Shown: positions 1 to 7,684 of the stretch, one piece after another
Layout: every line of letters starts with the position of its first letter
Position numbering within the stretch: the stretch's first letter is position 1
DNA from: Pseudomonadota bacterium
Lineage (GTDB): Bacteria > Desulfobacterota > Syntrophobacteria > Syntrophobacterales > Syntrophobacteraceae
Length of the DNA: 31,275 bases
Assembly: GCA_023416335.1 (NCBI GenBank)
Contig: JAEZHY010000087.1
Coordinates: 1-31,275, forward strand
Reading direction: 5' to 3'
Translations under genes and position numbers: made by a program
Notes under the pieces: model-generated
Told to the model about the DNA's origin: nothing
Seen by the model: the letters and a program-made list of their open reading frames with translations, nothing else
Database searches by the model: none

Positions 1-541
1 TCTCGGGAGCCGGCTGCCTGAGCGGTTCATTGAAAAGGCAGCACAGTTTTTCGATATAGCGCAGTTTGAAACGGCAAACGGGGGCGAACTGAAATGGAAG
101 AAAGCAATTGAAGCCGGAGCACTCGCCGGGGAAACCGCGATAGGCTTTTACTGCAATGCGAGCCGATGCGTCTATGTTCTTACGGCAAAGCAGGATGCGG
201 TATCTTCATTGCTCGAGAAGAAGGGATTGCCCCTGCCCCTGCGCACGCTCGATGTCGTTACCCTTGATCAGGTCATCCTCCGTGCTGTAATGGGTTTGTC
301 GGACGAATTTCTCGCCAATGAACGAAATATCAGTTTCATGCACGATTTCGGCAGTGCGCTCGAAGCGGTCAAATCCGGCAAATTCGATGCGGGCTTCTTC
401 ATCAACAGCACGCGGATCGAACAGGTTCGCGATGTTGCCGATGCCGGGCTCACGATGCCGCATAAGTCCACGTACTTTTATCCCAAAGTGATCAGCGGAC
501 TTCTTATTAACCCGCTGTCGCCGGATGAGGAAATAATCTGA
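1..541 (+). CDS. DUF1015 family protein, C-terminal part (5' end outside window)
   Basis: The reading frame is open from base 2 to the TGA at 539-541, giving about 179 residues with no start in view. The C-terminus carries the sequence PHKSTYFYPK followed by SGLLINPL, which I recognise as the hallmark end of DUF1015 proteins. Their biochemical function is not established, so none is assigned. The stop codon overlaps the proposed CTG start of the next gene (CTGA at 538-541), which implies translational coupling. Family assignment is confident and function is unknown. Confidence 0.85.
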   Translation, partial: LGSRLPERFIEKAAQFFDIAQFETANGGELKWKKAIEAGALAGETAIGFYCNASRCVYVLTAKQDAVSSLLEKKGLPLPLRTLDVVTLDQVILRAVMGLSDEFLANERNISFMHDFGSALEAVKSGKFDAGFFINSTRIEQVRDVADAGLTMPHKSTYFYPKVISGLLINPLSPDEEII

Positions 542-1278
542 CGGACGCAAGACCTCTTACTCGCGATACCTTATTTGAAGGCAAGCTATTTGTCTGCCAG
601 GAAGAAAGAGGATATCGCTTTTCTCTGGATGCAGTCCTGCTCGCTGGGCTCACACAGATCAAGACTGAGGACCGTATTATCGAACTGGGAACAGGCTGCG
701 GCGTCGTTCCGCTCATCCTCGCGTTCAGAAAAAAAACCAACCGCAGGATCACCGCTCTGGAGATACAGCCCGAGCTGGCAGCCATCGCCCACTCCAATGT
801 CCGGAAAAACGGCCTGGAAGCTGCCGTCGAAGTAGTGCAGACGGATTTCCGGGAATCCGCTTCCTCTTTTGATGCCGGGAGTTTCGATCTTGTACTCAGC
901 AATCCTCCCTATCGGAAACCCGGAACAGGACGCATAAATCCCGAGAAGCAAAAGGCAATCGCGCGGCATGAATTGACCGCGACTCTGCCGGATGTGTTCA
1001 GGACCGCAAAGCACCTGCTGCCCCCCGGAGGGCGTGTCGCGCTTGTCTATCCGGCCTCCCGACTGGGCCACCTCATGCATTCCGCAGCGGAAAATGATTT
1101 CGCTCCAAAGCGCCTGACCGTTATCCATTCCCACCCCGGCGGCCCCGGGAAGCTTATTCACCTGGAATGCAACAAGGGAGGCGGCGAGGAACTTCGAGTC
1201 GATACTCCGTTTTATATTTATGATGGAAAGGGTAGCTATTCGCCCGAAATGCAAAAACTTTACGAACAGGAAACATGA
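538..1278 (+). CDS. TrmN6/YfiC-like tRNA (adenine-N6)-methyltransferase, probable CTG start
   Basis: This is a class I SAM-dependent methyltransferase of 246 residues. With the start at 538 it has GYRFSLDAVLLA at residues 25-36, SAM motif I ELGTGCG at 49-55 and the N6-adenine catalytic motif NPPY at 122-125. The family member TrmN6 methylates A37 of tRNA1(Val), and the substrate here is inferred only from resemblance. The first in-frame ATG, GTG or TTG is the GTG at 835, which would remove motif I and leave a non-functional fragment. The only sensible start is CTG 538, preceded by GGATGAGG at 523-530 with a 7-base gap and overlapping the upstream TGA. Alternatives are a sequence error or a start at another near-cognate codon. 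Confidence 0.8.
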   Translation: MTDARPLTRDTLFEGKLFVCQEERGYRFSLDAVLLAGLTQIKTEDRIIELGTGCGVVPLILAFRKKTNRRITALEIQPELAAIAHSNVRKNGLEAAVEVVQTDFRESASSFDAGSFDLVLSNPPYRKPGTGRINPEKQKAIARHELTATLPDVFRTAKHLLPPGGRVALVYPASRLGHLMHSAAENDFAPKRLTVIHSHPGGPGKLIHLECNKGGGEELRVDTPFYIYDGKGSYSPEMQKLYEQET

Positions 1279-1293
1279 AAATTCCTGCTGAAC

Positions 1294-1330
1294 CGGAATA
1301 ATGGCTCCTTATATATTCCGCTTTTGTTCT
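1294..1330 (+). terminator. weak stem-loop, possible terminator after the methyltransferase gene
   Basis: CGGAATA at 1294-1300 pairs with TATTCCG at 1314-1320 and is followed by CTTTTGTTCT. The stem is only 7 bp and A/T-rich, and the T run is interrupted, so this is a weak candidate. It lies in the 90-base gap before the SDR gene. Confidence 0.3.
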
Positions 1331-1368
1331 CAATTGGTTTTAATTCACTCCTGTAGAAGGGGTTGGTA

Positions 1369-2160
1369 ATGGATCTGGGTATCAGGAACAAGGTCGCCTT
1401 TGTAGCCGGGGCAAGCAAGGGGCTCGGAAAGGCGATTGCCGTTGAATTGAGTCAGGAAGGCGCGAAAGTCGCCATTTGTGCCAGGGACAGTCAGGAACTG
1501 TCCGGTGCCGTTGAAGAAATTCGATCGCTTACAGGTGGAGACGTAATCGGGGTCCCCGCAGACCTCACTGATACTGAAGAGGCCAGGAAATTCATCAAGA
1601 AGGGTTTGGAGTTTTTCGGAACGGTAGATATCCTCGTGAACAATGCAGGAGGGCCTCCCGATAAAAAATTTCTGGAAATCGATGAAGATTTGTGGAATTT
1701 TGGTTTTCGCCTCAATTTGCTGAGCACGATCACAATGACCCGCGAGGCGGTTCCCGTTATGATTGAAAAACGCTGGGGCCGGATTATCAACCTGACGTCG
1801 ATTTCCGTTAAACAACCCATCGAGGGGTTAATCTTGTCAAATACGATCCGGATCGGGGTTGTCGGACTCGCCAAATCACTCTCTAACGAACTCGCTCCCT
1901 ACAACATCACCGTCAACAATGTCTGTCCCGCTTACACAATGACTGAACGGGTCCGAAAGCTGTCCGCCGATATAGCGGCCAAGACCGGTGCCACTCCCGA
2001 GGAAGTCATTCGCAAATGGGAATCCCAGATCGCTCTCGGGCGCATGGGCAAACCTGAAGAGGTTGCCGCACTTGTCGCATTTCTGGCGTCCGAGCGCGCC
2101 GCTTTCATAACCGGGGATTCCATCCAGATTGACGGCGGTTATTACAAGGGAGCCATGTAA
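1369..2160 (+). CDS. short-chain dehydrogenase/reductase-like protein with altered catalytic tetrad
   Basis: The protein has 263 residues, starting at ATG 1369 with GAAGGGG just upstream. The Rossmann fold is clear: GASKGLG at 14-20 binds the dinucleotide and NNAGG is at 91-95. It resembles FabG-type 3-oxoacyl-ACP reductases. When the catalytic segment is aligned by spacing with E. coli FabG (Ser138, Tyr151, Lys155), Ser144 is kept, but Tyr becomes Ser157 and Lys becomes Arg161. The standard YxxxK proton relay is therefore missing. It sits 11 bases before a FabH-like gene, so the pair probably acts on the same acyl chain or polyketide-like intermediate. It may be a divergent SDR subgroup with other chemistry, or a binding protein, and I would not call it FabG. 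Confidence 0.85.
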   Translation: MDLGIRNKVAFVAGASKGLGKAIAVELSQEGAKVAICARDSQELSGAVEEIRSLTGGDVIGVPADLTDTEEARKFIKKGLEFFGTVDILVNNAGGPPDKKFLEIDEDLWNFGFRLNLLSTITMTREAVPVMIEKRWGRIINLTSISVKQPIEGLILSNTIRIGVVGLAKSLSNELAPYNITVNNVCPAYTMTERVRKLSADIAAKTGATPEEVIRKWESQIALGRMGKPEEVAALVAFLASERAAFITGDSIQIDGGYYKGAM

Positions 2161-2171
2161 AGGTTAAAACA

Positions 2172-3173
2172 ATGTCCAAACGCACTGCTTATATCCGATC
2201 GGTTGGCCGCTTTCTTCCCGAACGAAGACTCACGAATGCCGATTTCGAAAAAATGGTGGATACCACCGATGAATGGATTATGACCCGGACCGGAATAAAG
2301 GAACGCCGTATACTGGACCCGGGACTGGGAAATTCGCACATGGCCGTTCCTGCGGCCATCGACTGCCTTGAACGGGCCGGGGTGGGTCCCGAGGAAGTCG
2401 ATGCAATTATCGTCGGTACCGTTACACCCGACATGTTGTTTCCGCCGACCGCCAGCCTGGTGCAAAAAAAGATCGGGGCAAAGAAGGCCTGGGGCTTCGA
2501 TTTGTCCGCCGGCTGCTGCGGGTTCCTCTTTTCCCTGTCGACGGGCGTTCAGATGATCGAGTCGGGGAGAGCCTCCAAAGTGCTCGTGATCGGAAGCGAC
2601 GTACTCAGCACCATTACCGATTACACCGACAGAAACACATGCGTGCTCTTCGGCGATGCGGCTGGGGCGGTGCTCCTGGATGTCTCGCCGGAACCCGGAT
2701 TTGGAATACTCGATTTCATCCTGCACATGGATGGGTCGGGAGAGGAATATCTTTATTTGAAGGCTGGTGGGAGCCGAAGGCCGCCGTCTCACGAAACCAT
2801 TGACAATAAAGAGCACTTCCTATACCAGGACGGCCGTAACGTGTTCAAAACCGCTGTTACGGAAATGGCGAACGTTTCAGCCGAGATACTCGAACGCAAC
2901 GGCCTCACGGGCAAGGATGTCACCCTTTTTGTTCCGCATCAGGCAAACCTTCGCATCATAGACGCCGCAGCACGGCGCATGGGCCTCGATAACGGCAAAG
3001 TGGTTATCAATATAGACAAATACGGGAACACGACTTCTGCGACCATCCCTCTATGCCTTTATGAAGCGGTGGTCGAAAAGAATTATTCCTTGAAGAAGGG
3101 CGACTACCTGGTCATGGCTGCATTCGGAGCGGGCTTCACATGGGGAAGCACACTCATAAGATGGTATGAGTGA
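2172..3173 (+). CDS. 3-oxoacyl-ACP synthase III (FabH-like) family protein
   Basis: This is a 333-residue thiolase-fold condensing enzyme, the usual length for FabH. The catalytic triad is visible: Cys115 in the GCCGF segment, His256 in FVPHQAN and Asn286 in KYGNTTSA. These residues condense an acyl-CoA primer with malonyl-ACP by Claisen chemistry in the cytoplasm. The start is ATG 2172 with AAGG shortly upstream, 11 bases after the SDR stop, so the two genes are probably co-transcribed. No fabD, fabF, acpP or plsX is adjacent, so this may be a specialised KAS III rather than the housekeeping initiator. The family call is firm and the specific substrate is unknown. Confidence 0.9.
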   Translation: MSKRTAYIRSVGRFLPERRLTNADFEKMVDTTDEWIMTRTGIKERRILDPGLGNSHMAVPAAIDCLERAGVGPEEVDAIIVGTVTPDMLFPPTASLVQKKIGAKKAWGFDLSAGCCGFLFSLSTGVQMIESGRASKVLVIGSDVLSTITDYTDRNTCVLFGDAAGAVLLDVSPEPGFGILDFILHMDGSGEEYLYLKAGGSRRPPSHETIDNKEHFLYQDGRNVFKTAVTEMANVSAEILERNGLTGKDVTLFVPHQANLRIIDAAARRMGLDNGKVVINIDKYGNTTSATIPLCLYEAVVEKNYSLKKGDYLVMAAFGAGFTWGSTLIRWYE

Positions 3174-3233
3174 GATCAGGCTCGAATCCCATGGCCAATC
3201 CACGTTTTTCATATGCTAAATGAGGCGGACAAA

Positions 3234-3599
3234 ATGACAACCCCCGGTCTTTCCATCAAATCGAAAATATGGATCGAGGATCAGAATGGCGGCGTGGTCT
3301 TCGGTGCCGGCCGCCTCTATATTCTGAACGCGGTCATGAAGAGCGGCTCGATACATTCCGCGGCCCAGGAACTCCATATGAGTTACAGGGCCGTCTGGGG
3401 AAAGATCCGTGCTACGGAAAAGAGACTTGGTCAAAAACTGCTCGAAAGAAAGACGGGCGGTGCCCAGGGAGGCGGATCCGAACTGACGCCGTTTGCAATA
3501 GAAATTACCAAACGTTTCGAAAAACTGCAGGAACTGACAAAGACGGCTGCCGACGACCTGTTCCGCGATTTCTTCGCCTCCGGACTGGATGAGGAATAG
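3234..3599 (+). CDS. single-domain ModE/LysR-type winged-helix regulator
   Basis: The predicted protein has 121 residues. ATG 3234 is preferred over ATG 3213 because GAGG at 3222-3225 sits 8 bases before it. The sequence matches the N-terminal winged-helix domain of ModE: FGAGRLYILNAV, then SIHSAAQELHMSYRAVWGKI, and the glycine-rich wing ERKTGGAQGGGSELT. The C-terminal molybdate-binding (TOBE/Mop) domain of full ModE is absent, so a bound metal oxyanion would have to be sensed by other means or not at all. Such short ModE-like proteins are often annotated near molybdate or tungstate genes. Here the closest such gene is tupA, about 10 kb away on the other strand. The DNA-binding role is confident and the effector is unknown. 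Confidence 0.85.
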   Translation: MTTPGLSIKSKIWIEDQNGGVVFGAGRLYILNAVMKSGSIHSAAQELHMSYRAVWGKIRATEKRLGQKLLERKTGGAQGGGSELTPFAIEITKRFEKLQELTKTAADDLFRDFFASGLDEE

Positions 3600-3673
3600 A
3601 ATTTTTCACGCCGGCCGCTTTTTTATAAAATCCGACCTCGTCTAATCATCATCACTTGTAATTCGGGACAACT

Positions 3674-3712
3674 GTCCTGTGTTTCAGGATTTGTCCTGAA
3701 CCTCAGGACAAA
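3674..3712. promoter_or_regulatory. two tandem palindromes, candidate operator before the chemoreceptor gene
   Basis: TTTGTCCTGA at 3690-3699 and TCAGGACAAA at 3703-3712 form a perfect 10-bp inverted repeat with spacer ACC. A second, weaker copy lies directly before it, TCCTG at 3675-3679 and CAGGA at 3685-3689. GTCCTG therefore recurs at 3674 and 3693, a 19-base period. No T run follows, so a terminator is unlikely and a dimer-binding site is more plausible. Apart from this, I see no gene in the 306-base gap 3600-3905. Confidence 0.55.
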
Positions 3713-3905
3713 ATTCAGTGTCCCGGGGTTCTCCCCGTCCCGCACAAATCCTTTCCAGCGCGCAAAGAGATAGCTATTCCAGGCGCCGGCACGCAGATTG
3801 CCCACAACACATTCAAGTTTTTCGTGGATCAGTACGAATTATTGGACAGAAGTTATTTTCTTTGTCTTTTGCCCTCTTGGGGGCGGCTATAGGGGAGGAT
3901 CGATC

Positions 3906-5756
3906 ATGCGTGTAAACTTGACACTCGGAAAGAGGATTGCTTCAGGAATAGGCCTGATGCTTATCCTCATGGTATTGATGGGTCTAGTCGGCTACTTCGG
4001 CCTGAATGGGGTTCTGAAGGTCGTCGAATTTTCCGACCGCATAGGCGCACTGAGCGATACCATCGCCTCAGCTGGAGCCCACACGGACAGGTATCTGCTG
4101 AGCATCTACAGTGGCGACACGGCATTAAAGGAAAAATCCCTGAAGGAAATTTCCAGTCAGCTTGCCGAAGGGGCAAAAATAGTCCAGGTCATTAAGGGAC
4201 AGTCGCTTGAAAGCGCCGATTTGGCAAAGCTTGAAAGCGCCAACAAAGAGATGGCCGAATTTGCCGGGATATTCAAGCAGTACACGGGCCTGGATGAGGA
4301 GAAGGCTAAACTCGAAAATACGACGGGCAAAACACTTGCCGCGATCATCGAGAACATGGGAAAAGGCGTGCTCCGAACAGAAACAATGCTCCTCGATGCA
4401 AACGTTCTCAAAACATCGCTGGTCAACTACTTCAAAAGCCCCTCCGCAGCCAATTGGTCGGTAGTGGAAGGCGACGTCAAGAAGACCAACGACACCATCG
4501 GCGAGTGGCACGAATTCGTAAAAAATGCCGAGCAACTCGATGCCCTCGCCAAAGAGATCGAGAAGCAATACCAGGAATTAAAGACTTCGACCAATCGTTA
4601 CCACGAAATCTCGGCCACGCAGGCGCAGTTGAAAAGCGGTATGGAAGGGCGTGTCTCCAGCCTCGTCAAGACATGCCGGGAACTGGTCGATCTCAGCACT
4701 AAAACCATGCAGGACCAGACCAGGAACTCCATCAGGATCATCTTCGGGTTTATCGGCCTCGCGCTGCTGATAGGCATGGCATACGCCGCCGTGTCGATAA
4801 GAGGAATTGTCAAGCGTCTTACGAATGTCATAGACGCCGTTACGGAAGGATCGGAACAGGTTGCCTCGGCTTCCGTCCAGGTATCCACTGCGGGCCAGGA
4901 ACTCGCCGAAGCTTCTTCCGAACAGGCCGCGTCTCTTGAAGAGACTTCTTCCACCCTGGAAGAGATGTCTTCCCTCGCCCGGCAGAATGCTGAACATGCC
5001 GGGGAAGCCAGGCGGAAGATGGGAGAGGTCCACGAAATCGTGGAAAAAGTCAGCACGCACATGAACGACATGGCCGATGCCGTCGTCGAGATTACCAAAT
5101 CGAGCGAAGAGACCGGCAAGATCATACGCACGATCGACGAAATCGCATTCCAGACGAATCTGCTGGCTCTGAATGCAGCTGTGGAAGCAGCCCGGGCCGG
5201 AGAAGCGGGCGCGGGTTTTGCCGTGGTTGCGGAGGAAGTCAGAAACCTCGCCAAAAGGGCTGCGGACGCTTCCAAGAACACGACCTACCTGATAGAAAAC
5301 ATCATCAAGAACATCAAGAGCGGCAACGACCTCACGATCGCCGCCAAAGCGGCTTTCAGCGAAAATATCGAGATTACCTCCCGCGTAGGACAACTCGTAG
5401 ACCAGATTTCGGATGCCTCCAACGAGCAGGCACGGGGCGTCGAAGAGGCGAACCGCGCGATGACCCAGATCAGCAAGCTGACGCAGAGGAATGCGGCAGG
5501 AGCGGAAGAATCGGCCAGCGCGGCCGAAGAGATGAACGCCCAGGCGGAATCTATGAAGACATACGTGCGGGACCTGGCGGTCTTCATCGGTGGAAGTCAT
5601 AAGGATAGTGAAAGCAAAGGCAAGTACGCATCTCTTGCAGGCGCAAATCGCTTGGGACTGCCGAGCGGAAAGAAAGCAGGCGCACAGGATGACGATGCCG
5701 ACTCGGAGGAATATGCTGAAACAATGTCCCTGGACGTACCGCCTCAACCCAGGTAA
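3906..5756 (+). CDS. methyl-accepting chemotaxis protein lacking a HAMP domain
   Basis: The transducer has 616 residues, starting at ATG 3906 behind AGGGGAGG at 3891-3898. The longer open frame from 3798 has no comparable ribosome site. Membrane segment 1 is at about 13-34, an extracytoplasmic helical sensor domain at 35-276 and membrane segment 2 at about 277-297. The cytoplasmic signalling coiled coil runs from about 315 to 560, with the conserved hairpin (IAFQTNLLALNAAVEAARAG) at 413-432, which contacts CheA and CheW. Only about 18 residues separate segment 2 from the coiled coil, too few for a roughly 50-residue HAMP domain. The C-terminal tail lacks an NWETF-type CheR/CheB tether. No che genes are in the window and the ligand is unknown. 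Confidence 0.92.
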   Translation: MRVNLTLGKRIASGIGLMLILMVLMGLVGYFGLNGVLKVVEFSDRIGALSDTIASAGAHTDRYLLSIYSGDTALKEKSLKEISSQLAEGAKIVQVIKGQSLESADLAKLESANKEMAEFAGIFKQYTGLDEEKAKLENTTGKTLAAIIENMGKGVLRTETMLLDANVLKTSLVNYFKSPSAANWSVVEGDVKKTNDTIGEWHEFVKNAEQLDALAKEIEKQYQELKTSTNRYHEISATQAQLKSGMEGRVSSLVKTCRELVDLSTKTMQDQTRNSIRIIFGFIGLALLIGMAYAAVSIRGIVKRLTNVIDAVTEGSEQVASASVQVSTAGQELAEASSEQAASLEETSSTLEEMSSLARQNAEHAGEARRKMGEVHEIVEKVSTHMNDMADAVVEITKSSEETGKIIRTIDEIAFQTNLLALNAAVEAARAGEAGAGFAVVAEEVRNLAKRAADASKNTTYLIENIIKNIKSGNDLTIAAKAAFSENIEITSRVGQLVDQISDASNEQARGVEEANRAMTQISKLTQRNAAGAEESASAAEEMNAQAESMKTYVRDLAVFIGGSHKDSESKGKYASLAGANRLGLPSGKKAGAQDDDADSEEYAETMSLDVPPQPR

Positions 5757-5901
5757 TTCCGGGGCGCACGACCTTCGGGGGAACTATTTGCTTTCCGAAA
5801 GCAGGGTAAAATATTTCACGGCCGGACGTTATATCGCTCTTGACACAACGATACACCGAAGCTAAAAGGAAACTGTCAGTTTCACGAACCCTTTTTCCAA
5901 A

Positions 5902-5928
5902 AACCGGGCCTTCACGGCCCGGTTTTTT
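5902..5928. terminator. strong intrinsic terminator between convergent genes
   Basis: AACCGGGCC at 5902-5910 pairs with GGCCCGGTT at 5916-5924 around loop TTCAC, followed by a T run on the + strand and preceded by an A run. It ends the chemoreceptor transcript and could also stop the minus-strand unit ending at 6001. The remainder of 5757-6000 shows nothing else. Confidence 0.85.
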
Positions 5929-6000
5929 GTTTATCAGGAGGGGAACAAGAGCGCATCAGGCAATAAGACACAGCCGCTGCTCCGTTATCGACGGCAAGTC

Positions 6001-6669
6001 TTAAACCTGCCCCGTCTTCCTGTGCATTTCTTCGAAAGTTTTCCCCTTACGCAATTCTTCCGTAAAATGCTTTTCGCCCGCTTCCGTCTTTTGAGCTGCA
6101 TCGAGGACTTCAGCCGCGCGTTCCTTCGGGATTATGATGATCCCGGTACGGTCCGCCATGACAATGTCGCCGGCGTTCACCCTGATCCCGCCGCATTGAA
6201 CCGTCCCGTTCATTTCGATCATCTTTATTCGCGACCTTCCCCCTCTGGGCGTAATATGACGAGAGAATACGGGAAAATCCAATTCAACGACTTCGTCGGC
6301 GTCGCGAGAGCCCCCATCCACGAGGACCCCTTCTACACCCTTGACCTTTGCCGCGGTTGAAGCCATCCCTCCCCAGGTCGAGATCTCCTTCCCTCCGTTA
6401 TCGAAGACCAGGACATCGCCAGGTTGGGCGTTATCTATGATTTTGCCCATCTTGAAATCTTCGATGGTATAAGTTCCCACAGTTCCGGAAACCTGCTTTA
6501 TCGTTACGGCGGGGCCGACCATTTTGAATTCCGGATTCACGGCCCGTATCCCCGAAACCAGGCAATCGAGCCCCAACCGGTCCAGAATGTCTGAAACCGT
6601 GGCAGTGCTCACAGACCGAAAACCCTCAACCACGTCTTTCGACGGACGTTCCAGAGTTTTGATTTCCAT
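6001..6669 (-). CDS. RraA-like / 4-hydroxy-4-methyl-2-oxoglutarate aldolase family protein
   Basis: This protein has 222 residues from the ATG at 6669, which has GAAGGAACAGGA directly upstream. The longer open frame back to 6774 would overlap panB and has no such site. The fold signature is WGGMAS at 99-104, then GVLVDGGSRDADE with Arg122, Asp123 and Glu126, matching the G...R-D-x2-E metal and substrate motif of class II HMG/CHA aldolases. These enzymes cleave 4-hydroxy-2-oxo acids using a divalent metal. RraA itself, an RNase E inhibitor, shares the fold but lacks catalysis. The motif is retained here, so a lyase is more likely. It is the last gene of the liv-MBL-panB unit, 58 bases after panB. 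Confidence 0.82.
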   Translation of the reverse strand: MEIKTLERPSKDVVEGFRSVSTATVSDILDRLGLDCLVSGIRAVNPEFKMVGPAVTIKQVSGTVGTYTIEDFKMGKIIDNAQPGDVLVFDNGGKEISTWGGMASTAAKVKGVEGVLVDGGSRDADEVVELDFPVFSRHITPRGGRSRIKMIEMNGTVQCGGIRVNAGDIVMADRTGIIIIPKERAAEVLDAAQKTEAGEKHFTEELRKGKTFEEMHRKTGQV

Positions 6670-6727
6670 TCCTGTTCCTTCACATCCTTTCACCGGCAAC
6701 ACGGCACGTTCATGCTTCGTAATTTCA

Positions 6728-7594
6728 CTATTTGTGTTCAGGCGCCGAATCACCGGACTCCAAAGCCTTTGCAAGGTCCTCGTCGCTGATGGTGTAGCTG
6801 TTTGCCTCTGTGGGAAAAATCCCCTCCTTCACCTCACGGCCGTAATCCTCCAGGACCCTGAGTATTTCCGAAGCCAAGTCGGCATATTTCTTCGCATGCC
6901 TGGGCGCGAAACGATCGAACAGCCCGCAGAGGTCATAAAGATTTATAGTCTGACCATCCACATACGGACCGGCACCACAGCCTGTTACGGGAATCGTGAG
7001 TCGTTCGGCCATCACTTTGGCAAGCCTGTACGGAACGCATTCGACGGTCAGCATGAAGGCCCCTGCCTCTTCCAGTGCCTGCGCATCTTCCAGCAGTCTC
7101 CGCGCCGTTTCGGCATCCTTGCCCTGTGCCTTGTAGCCGCCCAGCATCGCAGCCGATTGGGGAGTAAGACCGATATGCCCAACAACCGGGATCCCGGCCG
7201 CGACGATTGCCTCCACCTTCGGCGCCATCCCTTTGCCGCCTTCGAGTTTTACGGCATCCACGCCTCCCTCTTTCATCAGGCGAGAGGCACTCCGCACGGC
7301 GTCCCTGATTCCGCTTTCATACGACCCAAATGGAAGGTCCCCTATAACCAGAGCGTATTTGACCGCGCGCATAACGGCCCTGCAGTGGTGAATCATCTCT
7401 TCCATCGTTACGGGGACGGTGCTGTTCATCCCCAACTGAACCATACCTACCGAATCGCCGACAAGAATACCGTCTACACCGGCCCTGTCGGCCAAAAGAG
7501 CCATCGGATAATCGTAGCACACCACCCGGACGATCTTTTCCCCACGTGCCTTTTTGGCCTTCAATTCCTGCGGCGTCATTTTCCTGCGTTCCAC
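6728..7594 (-). CDS. panB: 3-methyl-2-oxobutanoate (ketopantoate) hydroxymethyltransferase
   Basis: PanB transfers a hydroxymethyl group from methylene-tetrahydrofolate to 2-oxoisovalerate to make ketopantoate, and the reaction is reversible. The start chosen is GTG 7594 behind AGGAGG with a 6-base gap (288 residues). ATG 7579, five residues in, is the alternative. Every key residue of the E. coli enzyme has a counterpart: Asp47-Ser48 (VGDSVG), Asp86 (IGDLPF), Lys116 and Glu118 (VKLEGG), His140 (GHIGLTPQ) and Glu185 (TVECVP). The metal and substrate sites are therefore intact. No panC, panD or panE is nearby. Instead it lies behind a lactonase-fold gene and ahead of an RraA-like aldolase in a liv transport unit, so a catabolic role is possible. 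Confidence 0.93.
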   Translation of the reverse strand: MERRKMTPQELKAKKARGEKIVRVVCYDYPMALLADRAGVDGILVGDSVGMVQLGMNSTVPVTMEEMIHHCRAVMRAVKYALVIGDLPFGSYESGIRDAVRSASRLMKEGGVDAVKLEGGKGMAPKVEAIVAAGIPVVGHIGLTPQSAAMLGGYKAQGKDAETARRLLEDAQALEEAGAFMLTVECVPYRLAKVMAERLTIPVTGCGAGPYVDGQTINLYDLCGLFDRFAPRHAKKYADLASEILRVLEDYGREVKEGIFPTEANSYTISDEDLAKALESGDSAPEHK

Positions 7595-7684
7595 GCCCCG
7601 CCTCCTGATCAATAAGAAATCCGGTAAAAATCGACTCCAGAAAGTTCCCGGCCGATGCCGGCCGGTGGATGCTCCTCGCTTCCT

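Noticed and set aside
3798..3905. Upstream extension of the chemoreceptor frame
   Set aside because: ATG 3906 has an excellent AGGGGAGG site and gives a normal signal-anchor N-terminus; the extension does not.
4578..5747. 389-residue minus-strand frame opposite the chemoreceptor
   Set aside because: A shadow of a strongly coding plus-strand gene; the translation lacks any domain character.
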